DNA of 18,991 nt from positions 1,092-20,082 of the forward strand of contig DOUU01000192.1 in the NCBI GenBank assembly GCA_003520425.1, in the 5' to 3' direction. Of the stretch, positions 7,498 to 15,318 are shown piece after piece (the first letter of the stretch is position 1; the number at the start of each line of letters is the position of its first letter). This stretch comes from Deltaproteobacteria bacterium. Its GTDB lineage: Bacteria > Myxococcota_A > UBA9160. The position numbers and the translations under genes are program-made. A model generated the notes under the pieces. That model was given only the letters and a program-made list of their open reading frames with translations. It was not told the DNA's origin and did no database searches.

Positions 7498-7544
7498 ACC
7501 ATTACGGTATCTTGAGGCGGGCCACCTTGCACGCGAGGAAGCGC

Positions 7545-8753
7545 ATGGCGGAGCACGTGCCCTGCAGGCTGCGGGCCCTCGGCATGGTGAACGCCCTGGG
7601 CGCGCGATGCGACGAGATCTGGCAAGGCCTGCTCGCGGGGGATCAGTCCCGTCTCCGCTGGCGAGACGACCTCGTCCCCGGGCGGAGCCTCTTGGTCGGC
7701 GAGGTCCGCAGCCCCCTTCCCGAGATCCCGGGTGAGCTCCGCCGCTACCGCTGTCGCAACAATGCGCTCTCGCTCGCAGCGCTTTTGGCGATCGAAGCGG
7801 AGCTCGCGTCGCTCATCGCTGAGGTCGGGCGTGGCCGCGTGGGCGTCGTCATGGGGACCAGCACCTCGGGCGTCTCCGATGCAGAGGCGGCGCTGCGCTA
7901 TCACGCCGCGCATGGCGTTCTCGCGCCGGAGTTCGACTATCCCCAGCTCGAGTTCGGCGGAGCCGCAGGCTTTGTGGCCGCCTATCTCGGGAGCGAGGGG
8001 CCGGCCTACACGCTCTCGACCGCCTGCTCGTCGGGTGCGCGCGCTCTGGCTTCGGCGCGCTCGCTGCTCGCCCTTGGGCTGTGCGACGCGGTGGTGGCGG
8101 GCGCCACCGACACGCTCTGCGGCCTCACGACGAACGGCTTCTGCGCGCTTCAGGCCGTGAGCGACGAGCTCCCGAACCCGATGAGCCTGAACCGCAAGGG
8201 CCTGACCCTCGGCGAGGGGTCGGCGATCCTCGTCGTGACCCGCGAGGAGGGGGGGATCCAGCTCGAAGGGGTCGGCGAGTCGAGCGAAGCGCACCACATG
8301 TCCGCACCCGATCCTGCGGGCAGGGGAGCCGAGAGCGCGATGCGCGGCGCGCTGCGCGATGCGGGCCTCGCGCCCAGCGCGATCGCGTACGTGAACTTGC
8401 ACGGGACGGGCACGCCGCTCAACGATGCGATGGAGAGCGCCGCGGTGGTGCGGGTCTTTGGCGAGGAGGTGCCCTCGAGCTCGACCAAGGCCTTGGTCGG
8501 CCACACGCTCGGGGCGGCGGGGGCGATGGAGGCCGGGTTTTGCTGGATGATGCTCGCCCGCGCGAGCGAGGGGCAGCTCTCCCTCCCGCCCCACGTCTGG
8601 GATGGTCGCCGCGATCCCGCCCTCGCGCGGATTCGCTTGGTGGACAAGGGCGAGCGCGTGCGCGCTCGGGGGCCGGTCCATCTGCTCACCAACTCCTTCG
8701 GCTTCGGCGGCAACAACTGCGCCCTCGTGCTGGGCGGCAAGGTCCCGTGCTGA
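7545..8753 (+). CDS. beta-ketoacyl-ACP synthase (KAS II-like) of APE-type pathway
   Basis: The predicted product has 402 aa. ATG 7545 is chosen because GAGGAA sits at 7535-7540, 4 bases upstream; an in-frame TTG at 7512 has no such support. The thiolase-fold catalytic triad is intact: Cys161 in STACSSGA, His286 in NLHGTGTPLND and His320 in LVGHTLGAAGA. The C-terminal FGFGGNN loop (385-391) is also present, so the enzyme should be active in decarboxylative condensation of malonyl-ACP with an acyl-ACP. Length and motifs match the cluster ketosynthases of aryl-polyene loci (ApeO/ApeR-like). The next gene, a chain-length-factor-like partner, starts inside this one's last codons, which implies coupled synthesis and probably a heterodimer. 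It acts in the cytoplasm. Confidence 0.9.
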   Translation: MAEHVPCRLRALGMVNALGARCDEIWQGLLAGDQSRLRWRDDLVPGRSLLVGEVRSPLPEIPGELRRYRCRNNALSLAALLAIEAELASLIAEVGRGRVGVVMGTSTSGVSDAEAALRYHAAHGVLAPEFDYPQLEFGGAAGFVAAYLGSEGPAYTLSTACSSGARALASARSLLALGLCDAVVAGATDTLCGLTTNGFCALQAVSDELPNPMSLNRKGLTLGEGSAILVVTREEGGIQLEGVGESSEAHHMSAPDPAGRGAESAMRGALRDAGLAPSAIAYVNLHGTGTPLNDAMESAAVVRVFGEEVPSSSTKALVGHTLGAAGAMEAGFCWMMLARASEGQLSLPPHVWDGRRDPALARIRLVDKGERVRARGPVHLLTNSFGFGGNNCALVLGGKVPC

Positions 8754-9493
8754 GCGTCTCACTTCGCGGCTTTAAAGCCTGGGCGCCCGGTCTGTCGGAT
8801 GAAGCAGCCTGGGAGGCGTGGGCCGGGGATCCTCGGCCCGTCGGCTGCGAGGGCAGCCCGGACGCACGCTTCCTCCCCCCGATGCTGCGCCGCCGCTGCA
8901 CCGCGCTCAGCAAAGCCATGCTCCACGTCGCTTTCGAGAGTTGCCCGGCGCAGGAGAGATCCGAGGTGCGCACGGTCTTTGCGTCACGCCACGGCGAGAA
9001 CAAGGAATCGTTTCCGCTGTTTGAAGCCATCGCGAAGGGGCAGCCCCTCTCGCCTGCAAAGTTCACGCACACCGTCCACAATGCGCAGGCCGCCCTCTTC
9101 TCCATCGCCTCCGGCAACCGCCAGGCCTCGAGCTCCCTCTCGGGCGAGCGGGATACCTTCGCCTGCGCATTTCTGGAGGCGCTGACACACCTCGAGCGCG
9201 AGCCCGCCCGCGCGGTTCTGGTCGTGACGGGCGACGTCGCGATCGCGCCGCTTTTCTCACCGCTCCTCGACGAGCCGGAGGCGGCCTACGCCGTAGGGCT
9301 CGTGCTTTCCCGCGACGGCGAAGGCACGAAGCTCGGCTTCGAGCTCGTGCCGGGGACGGGGGAGGCCGGCGGCAAGCGTGCGCCCCTCGCCTGGCCGCAG
9401 GCGCTGGAGTTCGTGCGCTGGCTCCACGCAAAGAGCGCGCCCCGGCTCGAGCTCGGCGCGGGACCGCGCACCTTCCGCTGGCATCGCCTGTAG
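8747..9493 (+). CDS. ketosynthase chain-length-factor-like protein
   Basis: The predicted product has 248 aa from GTG 8747, which overlaps the ketosynthase stop in GTGCTGA (7 bases). The start GFKAWAPGL and the internal FTHTVHNAQAALFSIASG (106-123) are what I know from the 'beta-ketoacyl synthase chain length factor' family (Ketoacyl-synt_2), roughly 240 aa and always beside an APE-type ketosynthase. No TACSSG-type nucleophile Cys or second His motif is present, so it should be catalytically inactive and act as the partner subunit that shapes the acyl pocket. In known APE systems a KS pairs with a CLF-like subunit (ApeO/ApeC-type naming, by recollection). A GC-rich hairpin follows the stop. 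Confidence 0.8.
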   Translation: MLSVSLRGFKAWAPGLSDEAAWEAWAGDPRPVGCEGSPDARFLPPMLRRRCTALSKAMLHVAFESCPAQERSEVRTVFASRHGENKESFPLFEAIAKGQPLSPAKFTHTVHNAQAALFSIASGNRQASSSLSGERDTFACAFLEALTHLEREPARAVLVVTGDVAIAPLFSPLLDEPEAAYAVGLVLSRDGEGTKLGFELVPGTGEAGGKRAPLAWPQALEFVRWLHAKSAPRLELGAGPRTFRWHRL

Positions 9494-9516
9494 GCGCAGG
9501 CCGCGCGCTCTCGGAT

Positions 9517-9536
9517 CCGCGCGGGCGGCCGCGCGG
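9517..9536. terminator. GC hairpin between convergent genes
   Basis: CCGCGCGG at 9517-9524 is repeated at 9529-9536 with GCGG between. The octamer is its own reverse complement, so the two copies form a perfect 8-bp stem with a 4-base loop on either strand. It lies in the 63-base gap between the CLF stop (+) and the DUF2905 stop (-). There is no T-run, so intrinsic termination is uncertain, but its position fits a bidirectional end of transcription. Confidence 0.4.
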
Positions 9537-9556
9537 CGCCCCGTGCCCGGTGAGAC

Positions 9557-9775
9557 TCAGCGCAGCCGGGAAAAGAAATGCGCGAGGATCGAGAGCACGA
9601 TGCTCACCAGAAGGCAGGTCGTGATGGGGAAGTAGAAGCTTCCGCCCGGACGCTCGATCCGGATGTCCCCGGGAAGCCGGCCAAGCCAAGGCACATGGGG
9701 AGCCAGGGTGAGCAGGGCGCCGAGCCCGAGGAGCAGAAGACCGAGGAGCATGAGCCCCTTGGCGATTTCTCCCAT
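9557..9775 (-). CDS. DUF2905 small membrane protein
   Basis: The predicted product has 72 aa from ATG 9775, preceded by a purine-rich GGAGAGAGAGG ribosome binding region. Two transmembrane helices, residues about 5-26 and 52-69, flank a conserved-looking LGRLPGDIRIERPGGSFYFPI segment, the hallmark of DUF2905 (a small conserved integral membrane protein of unknown function). It starts 13 bases after the stop of the cystathionine gamma-synthase-family gene on the same strand, so it is probably translated from the same transcript. Its job is unknown and there is no evident link to the biosynthetic cluster. Confidence 0.85.
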   Translation of the reverse strand: MGEIAKGLMLLGLLLLGLGALLTLAPHVPWLGRLPGDIRIERPGGSFYFPITTCLLVSIVLSILAHFFSRLR

Positions 9776-9788
9776 TCCTCTCTCTCCT

Positions 9789-11066
9789 CTACACGGCCTC
9801 GAGGGCCTGTCCGAGGTCGGTGATGATGTCCTCATAGTGCTCGACGCCGACCGAGAGCCGCACCATCGCCGGACCCACTCCCATGCGGCGCTGCTCGGCC
9901 GCGGGAACGTCGGCGTGTGTCATGCTGGCCGGGTGCTCGGCCAGGGATTCGGTTCCTCCAAGGCTCACGGCCAGCTTCACGAGCTTCAGGTGGTTCAGGA
10001 ACCGGAAGGCCTCGGCTTCGCCGCCGTCGAGATCGAACGAGATCACCGAGCCCGGCGCGAGGCACTGACGCCGATAGATGGCGTAGGTGGGATCCTCCGA
10101 GCGCAGGAGGTCGAGGTAGTAGACGCGGCGCACCTTCGGGTGGTTGTTCAGGAACTCGGCCACGTTGCGCGCGTTCTTCATCTGCGCCGTCATGCGCATG
10201 GAGAGCGTCTCCAGGCTTCGGAGCAAGAGCCAACCCGTCCAGGGGTCGGCCATCGTGCCGAGAAAGGTGCGCAGCGCACGCACCGGAGCGAGAACCCGCT
10301 GGCTTCCCAGGCACGCGCCCGCGATGACGTCGCTGTGGCCTCCCAGGAACTTCGTCGCGGAGTAGACGACGAGGTCGGCCCCGTGCTCGAGAGGATGCTG
10401 CCAGAGAGGGCCGAGGAAGGTGTTGTCGACCATGACGACCGGGGAGTCTCCCGGCCGTCCCACGCGCGCCGCGCAGGACGATACCGTCGCGATGTCGACG
10501 AGGGCGTTGGTCGGGTTGGCCGGCGTCTCGATCAAGACGGCCGAAACGTGTCGCCCACCCACGCGCTGGCGCAGCGAGGTCTCGAGCTCCTCGGGCGGCG
10601 TGCCGGCGAGGAAGCCCACCGGCTCGACCTTGAGCTCGGGGAAGAAGCGCTTGACCAGGTGGTCGCTTCCGCCGTAGAGCGGCTCGCTGTGCAAGAGGAC
10701 GTCGCCCGGCCGCACGTAGGCCAGGAGCGCGGTGGCGATGGCGGCCATGCCGCTCTGGAAGACGGCGCAGGCTTCCGCATCGTCCCACAGGGTGAGACGG
10801 TCCTCGAGGATCTCGAGGTCCGGGTTGTTGAGCCGGCTGTAGATGAGGCCAAGCGCTTCGCCCTGGCCCTGCTCGCGCAGGCCGTAGGCCACCTCGAAGA
10901 AGGCCTTGCCGGCCTCGGCGCTTTCGAAGACGAAGGTCGAGGTCTGGAAGATCGGGCTCTTGACCGCGCCCTCGGAGAGCTTCGGGTCGTAGCCGTAGCT
11001 CATCATGAGACTCTCAGGGCGCAGCTTCCGTCCCGCGATCGTGGCTCCCTTCTTTCGCTCCCTCAC
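9789..11066 (-). CDS. cystathionine gamma-synthase / methionine gamma-lyase family PLP enzyme
   Basis: The predicted product has 425 aa from GTG 11066; the alternative ATG near 11006 would remove a conserved-looking N-terminal stretch. It is a fold-type I PLP enzyme of the Cys/Met metabolism family. Features are IYSRLNNPDLEILEDRL (75-91), FQSGMAAI (103-110), YGG (131-133) and the PLP-pyridine Asp214 in MVDNTFLGP. The Schiff-base Lys239 lies in YSATKFLGGH and the substrate-carboxylate region in LAVSLGGTESLAEHPASMTH. Enzymes of this family cleave or form C-S bonds at the gamma carbon (cystathionine synthesis, methionine or cystathionine lysis). The long insertion GLREQGQGEA matches a subgroup often annotated only as 'cystathionine gamma-synthase family'; the exact reaction cannot be fixed by motif. 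The GGAGGA purine tract abuts the GTG with almost no spacing, so the true start is not certain. The gene is divergent from exonuclease III. Confidence 0.88.
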   Translation of the reverse strand: MRERKKGATIAGRKLRPESLMMSYGYDPKLSEGAVKSPIFQTSTFVFESAEAGKAFFEVAYGLREQGQGEALGLIYSRLNNPDLEILEDRLTLWDDAEACAVFQSGMAAIATALLAYVRPGDVLLHSEPLYGGSDHLVKRFFPELKVEPVGFLAGTPPEELETSLRQRVGGRHVSAVLIETPANPTNALVDIATVSSCAARVGRPGDSPVVMVDNTFLGPLWQHPLEHGADLVVYSATKFLGGHSDVIAGACLGSQRVLAPVRALRTFLGTMADPWTGWLLLRSLETLSMRMTAQMKNARNVAEFLNNHPKVRRVYYLDLLRSEDPTYAIYRRQCLAPGSVISFDLDGGEAEAFRFLNHLKLVKLAVSLGGTESLAEHPASMTHADVPAAEQRRMGVGPAMVRLSVGVEHYEDIITDLGQALEAV

Positions 11067-11155
11067 TCCTCCCCCCGCATTCTCGTATCCTCGGGAGCCG
11101 AGTGAAGCACAGCCTTCGAAACTTCGGTGCCGGTCGCACGAAGGGGCGCGGCGTC

Positions 11156-11947
11156 GTGCGCGTCCTCTCGTGGAACGTGAACGGGTTGCGCGCGTGCGCG
11201 AGAAAGGGCTTCTTGCCCTGGCTTGCGGCGAGCCGCGCGGACGTGGTCGGCATCCAGGAGCTGCGGGCCCAAGCCTCGGACCTCGCCCCCCGGCTGCGCG
11301 CACCCCGCGGTTTCCATGCGGCGTTCCAGCCCGCAGAGCGCCTCGGCTACAGCGGCGTCGCCCTCTTTGCCCGGCGCCCCCCCGACCGCATCGAGACGCG
11401 CCTTGGCGAGCCGCGCTTCGACCGCGAGGGACGGCTCCAGGTCGCCACCTTCGGTCGGCTCGTGCTGGCCAACGTGTACTTCCCGAAAGGCAGCGGAAGG
11501 GACCGCGACAACAGCCGGGTGCCCTACAAGCTCGACTTCTACCGCGCGCTCTTTGAGCGCCTCGAGGGCCTTCGCAGAGGAGGAAAGCGCGTGCTCGTGA
11601 TGGGCGACTTCAACACCGCACACCGCGAGATCGACCTTGCCCGGCCGCGCGACAACCACAAGACAAGCGGCTTCCTTCCCGAGGAGCGTGCGGAGTTCGA
11701 CCGGTGGCTTGCGGCGGGCTGGGTCGACACCTTCCGCTCTTTCGAGAGCGGACCCGGTCACTACACGTGGTGGAGCCAGCGCCAGGGGGTGCGCGCGAAG
11801 AACGTGGGCTGGCGCATCGACTACGTCTTGGCCAGTGGGGCGGCGGCGCCCTTTGTGCGCGCAGCCTTCATCGAGCCGCAGGTCACGGGCTCCGATCACT
11901 GTCCCGTCGGTGTCGATCTCGCTCTGGAGGCCTTTGGCCCAAGCTGA
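11156..11947 (+). CDS. xthA: exodeoxyribonuclease III (AP endonuclease)
   Basis: The predicted product has 263 aa. GTG 11156 is chosen because AAGGGG lies 9 bases upstream and the protein then begins VRVLSWNVNGLRA exactly as the family does; a GTG at 11102 would add a non-conserved tail. Metal- and DNA-binding residues of the Mg-dependent exonuclease/endonuclease/phosphatase fold are all visible: WNVNGLR (6-12), Glu35 in QELR, MGDFNTAH (149-156) with Asp151 and Asn153, IDYVLAS (221-227), and Asp247/His248 in GSDHCPVGVDL. It cuts at abasic sites and removes 3' blocking groups in base excision repair, in the cytoplasm/nucleoid. The divergent neighbour is the PLP enzyme; no functional link to either is evident. 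Confidence 0.93.
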   Translation: MRVLSWNVNGLRACARKGFLPWLAASRADVVGIQELRAQASDLAPRLRAPRGFHAAFQPAERLGYSGVALFARRPPDRIETRLGEPRFDREGRLQVATFGRLVLANVYFPKGSGRDRDNSRVPYKLDFYRALFERLEGLRRGGKRVLVMGDFNTAHREIDLARPRDNHKTSGFLPEERAEFDRWLAAGWVDTFRSFESGPGHYTWWSQRQGVRAKNVGWRIDYVLASGAAAPFVRAAFIEPQVTGSDHCPVGVDLALEAFGPS

Positions 11948-11967
11948 AGACGGGCGCCACGGGTGCG

Positions 11968-11983
11968 CGCGGCCCGGGCCGCG
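11968..11983. terminator. perfect 16-bp GC palindrome between convergent genes
   Basis: CGCGGCCCGGGCCGCG is a perfect palindrome centred between 11975 and 11976, in the 74-base gap between the exonuclease III stop (+) and the hydrolase stop (-). As RNA it could fold as a short hairpin after loop opening, but there is no T-run. It may be a weak bidirectional terminator or a chance palindrome in GC-rich DNA. Confidence 0.3.
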
Positions 11984-12021
11984 GGATCGCTTCGCCCGGG
12001 CGCACGAACGCTTCGCTCCGA

Positions 12022-13089
12022 TCAGGCCACCTCGATCTCCACGCCGCGCAAGGCGAGGAGCGCCCGGAGATCCCCCGCCAAAAGCTGCTCGGCCTCCGCG
12101 TGCTGCCGGAGCGCAGCGTCGAGATGGGCAAGACCCAGGCCCCGCACGAAATCGTGGGCGTGGGCGCCGGGACACAGCTGTGTGACAGGCCGAATCTGCT
12201 TCACGATCTCGGAAAACGGGCCAATCTGGGGCAGGAGCCGGAACATCTCGTGGGTCTCCTCCACCCGGTCGCAAAAGTGCATGTGGTCGGCGTTCTTGAG
12301 CACTGCGAGGCGACGGGGATGGGGCGTCTGGTCTACGAGCTCGTGCATCCCGTCCAGGGGGAGGAGCGTATCGCGCTCCGCGACGAGATAGAGCGTCGGC
12401 ACGCGCCGGCCCCAGGCAAAGTCGGCGGTGCCGCGCAGGGGATCGGGAGACACGGCGGCGCGGCCTCCCGCCGGGGCGAGGGGGAGCGCGGCGCGGATGC
12501 GCGAATCGCGCGCCACCGCCATGAGTGTGGTCCAGCCACCGAAGCTGTGTCCGGTCATTCCCACGCGGGACGCATCGATCTGGTCCGAAAGGCCGCGCGC
12601 CCTCCCCTCCAGGATCCCATCGAGCACGAAGGAGATGTCGGCGGGCCGCGCGGCGATGAACTCCTGCACGAAGCTCTCGGGCTCGGGCATGGGTTTTCCC
12701 GCCTGCAGCTCCATCATCGTCTGCATCGTGTCGAGGACGGTATTGCCGACGTGGTCCGGCGCGGCCACGACGTAGCCGTGGCTCGCAAGGTGTGTGCACA
12801 GGAAGGTGCTCTGTCGGCGGTGCCCGCCGAAGCCATGGGAGAAGAGGACGAGCGGGAAACTCCCCGCGGCCGGCTCGGCATCGCGTACGGCGTCCTGGGG
12901 GACGGGCGGGAAGGCGGGAAAGACGCGGTAGCGGTCGCGCGTCGGGTCGCTCGTGTCATGGCCTTGGCCAAGGCCGCTTGCCGGGTACCAGATCTCGAGG
13001 GGAAGCGTGCGGCTTCGGCCGCGGTCCTCGAGCTCCACGGTGCGCACGCCGACACCGTGGGAGCCGCGCGCGAAGGGATCGTACGACAT
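12022..13089 (-). CDS. alpha/beta hydrolase, platelet-activating-factor acetylhydrolase-like
   Basis: The predicted product has 355 aa from ATG 13089, supported by a perfect AGGAGG (13098-13103 on this strand) 8 bases upstream. The alpha/beta hydrolase core is clear: an oxyanion-type FSHGFGGHR (83-91), the nucleophile elbow MTGHSFGG (178-185) with Ser182, Asp240 in VAERDTLLPLD and His269 in NADHMHF. The N-terminal LPLEIWYPA and the overall length resemble the PAF-AH isoform II/dienelactone-hydrolase-like family, which cleaves ester or thioester bonds of acyl lipids. There is no signal peptide, so it is cytoplasmic. It lies 68 bases downstream of the dehydratase gene on the same strand and could be read through from the seven-gene operon, but it carries its own strong ribosome binding site. 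A role as acyl-releasing enzyme of the cluster is only a guess. Confidence 0.8.
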   Translation of the reverse strand: MSYDPFARGSHGVGVRTVELEDRGRSRTLPLEIWYPASGLGQGHDTSDPTRDRYRVFPAFPPVPQDAVRDAEPAAGSFPLVLFSHGFGGHRRQSTFLCTHLASHGYVVAAPDHVGNTVLDTMQTMMELQAGKPMPEPESFVQEFIAARPADISFVLDGILEGRARGLSDQIDASRVGMTGHSFGGWTTLMAVARDSRIRAALPLAPAGGRAAVSPDPLRGTADFAWGRRVPTLYLVAERDTLLPLDGMHELVDQTPHPRRLAVLKNADHMHFCDRVEETHEMFRLLPQIGPFSEIVKQIRPVTQLCPGAHAHDFVRGLGLAHLDAALRQHAEAEQLLAGDLRALLALRGVEIEVA

Positions 13090-13157
13090 GGGGCTTTCCT
13101 CCTGCTAAGCGAAGCGGCGCGGGGAGCGAAACGGCCGTCCCGCGCAAGTCGAAGGGG

Positions 13158-13619
13158 TCACGGCCGCGGGCTCTCGAAATGGGCCTGGGGATTGCGCGGC
13201 TCAAACAGGTTCACCTCGCCTTCCGCGAGCACGGCGGCGTCCGCTTCGCGCTCGACCCGGCAGGCAAAGACCACAAGAGCTCCGCCCTGGCGGATGGCAT
13301 CGGCCCGGACACGCAGCCGCTCGCCCGGCTCGAAGCGGTCGGCGTGCAGCGTGATGCGCCGGGATCCTACGAAAAACCCCACGTTCGGTCCTTCGCCGCG
13401 CGCGCGCTTGTCGAGACCGACGTGGACGCCGATACACTGCGCCATGTACTCGATGGCCAGCCATGCGGGGAAACGGCCGTCGGGTTCGCGGAACAGCTCG
13501 CTCTCCGCGGGGTCCACGGAGCAGACCGTGTGGGTCGGGCCGTGGTCCAAGACGGACCCGAGCAGAGCCATCCCGCCTGCGTGCGGAAGCAGCTCGCGGG
13601 TCGGGGGGAAGGGGCTCAT
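13158..13619 (-). CDS. 3-hydroxyacyl-ACP dehydratase-like hotdog protein (ApeP-like)
   Basis: The predicted product has 153 aa from ATG 13619, which overlaps the upstream acyltransferase stop in ATGA. It is a single-hotdog FabA/FabZ-type domain. His13 in LLPHAGGMALLGSV is the catalytic His position, and AIEYMAQCIGVHVGL (55-69) carries the Glu57/Gln61 helix-end residues. GFFVGSRRITLHA (81-93) is the conserved strand seen in APE-cluster dehydratases. It should remove water from 3-hydroxyacyl-ACP to set the conjugated double bonds during elongation. It is the last member of the overlapping operon before a 68-base gap. A second, fused hotdog domain sits in the ligase gene upstream, so the operon encodes two dehydratase-type domains. 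Confidence 0.8.
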   Translation of the reverse strand: MSPFPPTRELLPHAGGMALLGSVLDHGPTHTVCSVDPAESELFREPDGRFPAWLAIEYMAQCIGVHVGLDKRARGEGPNVGFFVGSRRITLHADRFEPGERLRVRADAIRQGGALVVFACRVEREADAAVLAEGEVNLFEPRNPQAHFESPRP

Positions 13620-14566
13620 GGCCGGACGGGCTCCTCGCCTTCCCAGAAGTCGAAGAAGTTGAACCACTGGTACGGCGTTCGCAGGCAATACTCCTCGAGA
13701 AGCTTCGCATAGGCCTGTGCGAGTTCCTGGGCCCTTTTCACGCGCTCTGCGCGCGGCACGACGCCGGCCTCGGCGAACGGGCGTGCGATGGCGCGGTAGC
13801 GATCCGGACCCGTGCGCACGCACAGCGACAAAAGCATCGGACAGCCGAGCAGCGTCTGGAGCAGGAAGGGTCCAAGCGGCAGGAGCGCAGGACGCCCGAA
13901 GAAGGGCGCAACCACCGTTCGCCCTTTCTGTCGCTGCCACAGCCGGTCGGCGAGGATTCCCACGAGCTCGCCGCGGTCGAGGCAGGCCTTGATCTCGAAG
14001 ATCGACGCGACCGAGTTCGGATCGAACGCGATGACATGCACGCGCGACTGCGGATTGAGCTTCGCAAAGAATCGGTTGATCACCTCCGCGTGCGCGGTGA
14101 ACATGAGCACGTTCACCGTGAGGCCGTTTTGCGCGGAGATCAGGCGCAAGAGGTCAAAGCTCCCGAGGTGCGCGCCGAGCAGGATCGCACCGCGCCTCTC
14201 CCGCGCGAGGCGAAACATGTGCTCGCTCCCCTCATGCTCGATCTCGAGATGGTGCGAGTCCCCCTGCCAGATCACCATGCGATCGAGGAGGTGGATCGAG
14301 AACTCAAAGTGATGGCGCAGAACATGCCACGCGCGCGGCCGCCGCCCGAGGGCGCGGCGCCCCTCCGGCGTTGCCCAAAGGGTCTCGAGATAGTCGCGCG
14401 ACGCACGGCGGGAGCGCGCACTCGTCAAGAAGAAGTAGGTCGCAATGGGCATCAGGAGGGCGATGCTGACGCGGCGGCCGAGCAGCCGGTAGCACGCCCG
14501 CATCGCGCGGAGGGCGAGCATCGATCCGCGCTCTGCCGTGGTCGCCCAGCCGCCGCGGCTGGTCAA
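13616..14566 (-). CDS. LpxL/HtrB-like acyltransferase
   Basis: The predicted product has 316 aa from TTG 14566, which overlaps the glycosyltransferase stop in TTGA. ATG 14521 is an alternative but would cut an N-terminal W...AERGS segment that I recall from these proteins. It is a lysophospholipid/lipid A-type acyltransferase: a hydrophobic membrane-associated N-terminal region (about 33-48), then the HX4D catalytic motif in GAHLGSFD (His133, Asp138), and later ADRLWQRQKGRTVVAPFFGRPA. LpxL enzymes transfer acyl chains from acyl-ACP onto lipid A sugars. In APE clusters a homologue, often fused to a family 2 glycosyltransferase (by recollection), is thought to help build the lipid anchor. Here the two parts are separate but translationally coupled. 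It works at the inner face of the cytoplasmic membrane. Confidence 0.82.
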   Translation of the reverse strand: MTSRGGWATTAERGSMLALRAMRACYRLLGRRVSIALLMPIATYFFLTSARSRRASRDYLETLWATPEGRRALGRRPRAWHVLRHHFEFSIHLLDRMVIWQGDSHHLEIEHEGSEHMFRLARERRGAILLGAHLGSFDLLRLISAQNGLTVNVLMFTAHAEVINRFFAKLNPQSRVHVIAFDPNSVASIFEIKACLDRGELVGILADRLWQRQKGRTVVAPFFGRPALLPLGPFLLQTLLGCPMLLSLCVRTGPDRYRAIARPFAEAGVVPRAERVKRAQELAQAYAKLLEEYCLRTPYQWFNFFDFWEGEEPVRP

Positions 14567-15318
14567 GATCGCCCCCAGGTCCTCTGCCCGCGAAGCCGGC
14601 GCACGAGAATGGCCGGCAGGCTCGCGAGCATGCGCAGCGTAAGGCGCGCGTAGAGCGAGGCGAGGCGTACGTCATCCCACACGACGTCGAAGTGGGAGAG
14701 ACCGCCGGCGAAGTAGCGCACGCGCGTCGGCAGGTTCACCACCCGCGTGCCCTGCCAGACGAGGCGCACCGCGAGCTCGGGATCGAAGTCCATCCGGTCG
14801 CCCGTCGCAATGGCTTCGACCACGCGCAGCGTGGGTCCAAGGGGAAGGCAGCGGAAGCCGCACAGCGGATCGCGCACCTCGCGCGACAGGGTGGCGAGCC
14901 ACACGAAGCCCACGGAGAGCTTGCGGCTCCAGACCCGCGAGCGCGGAGCCGTCTCGTCAAACACGGGCTGGCCGAGCACCATCGCCCGGGGATCGCGCCG
15001 TGCCGCCTCCAGAAAACGCGGAGCATCTCTCGTGTCATGCTGGCCGTCGGCATCGAACTGCAGAACGTGGGTGAAGCCTCGCGCCGCCGCGAGCCGGTAG
15101 CCGTGGCGCAGCGCCGCGCCCTTGCCGCAGTTGACGGGATGGTGCTGCACCTCGACCCAGTCGAACTCCTTCGCGATGGCATCGAGCACCTCGCGCGTGC
15201 GCGGGCCGCTGCCGTCGTTGATCACAAGACAAGGGAGACCGAGCGCCTCGACCGACTCGAGCACGTCGCGGATCGTGTCCTTGTGCTCGAAGATCGGAAT
15301 GAGAAGGCAGGGGTTCAT
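14563..15318 (-). CDS. family 2 glycosyltransferase
   Basis: The predicted product has 251 aa from ATG 15318, which overlaps the ligase-fusion stop in ATGA. The GT-A fold of GT2 enzymes is recognisable: the start LLIPIFEHKDTI, nucleotide-binding Asp35 in VINDGSG, NCGKGAALRHGY (63-74) and the metal-binding DXD as DADGQHD (89-95). RDPLCGFRCLP (149-159) resembles the dolichyl-phosphate-mannose-synthase-like subgroup. No large membrane domain follows, so it is likely a membrane-associated cytoplasmic enzyme moving a sugar onto a lipid or polyprenyl carrier. Its coupling to an LpxL-like acyltransferase suggests that both act on one anchor. The sugar and acceptor are not predictable from sequence. 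Confidence 0.85.
   Translation of the reverse strand: MNPCLLIPIFEHKDTIRDVLESVEALGLPCLVINDGSGPRTREVLDAIAKEFDWVEVQHHPVNCGKGAALRHGYRLAAARGFTHVLQFDADGQHDTRDAPRFLEAARRDPRAMVLGQPVFDETAPRSRVWSRKLSVGFVWLATLSREVRDPLCGFRCLPLGPTLRVVEAIATGDRMDFDPELAVRLVWQGTRVVNLPTRVRYFAGGLSHFDVVWDDVRLASLYARLTLRMLASLPAILVRRLRGQRTWGRS

Noticed and set aside
7498..7544. promoters in the 47-base gap between the flavoprotein and ketosynthase genes
   Set aside because: Only partial -10-like strings (such as TATCTT at 7508) were found, without a matching -35 at the right spacing on either strand. Promoters may lie inside the neighbouring genes.
11102..11155. 18-residue N-terminal extension of exonuclease III from GTG 11102
   Set aside because: A GGGAG is nearby, but the family starts at VRVLSWNVNGL and GTG 11156 has its own purine-rich site; the extension is not family-like.
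11063..12799. 578-aa minus frame spanning exonuclease III and the hydrolase region
   Set aside because: It overlaps two genes with full catalytic motifs and crosses their convergent gap. It has no recognisable domain.
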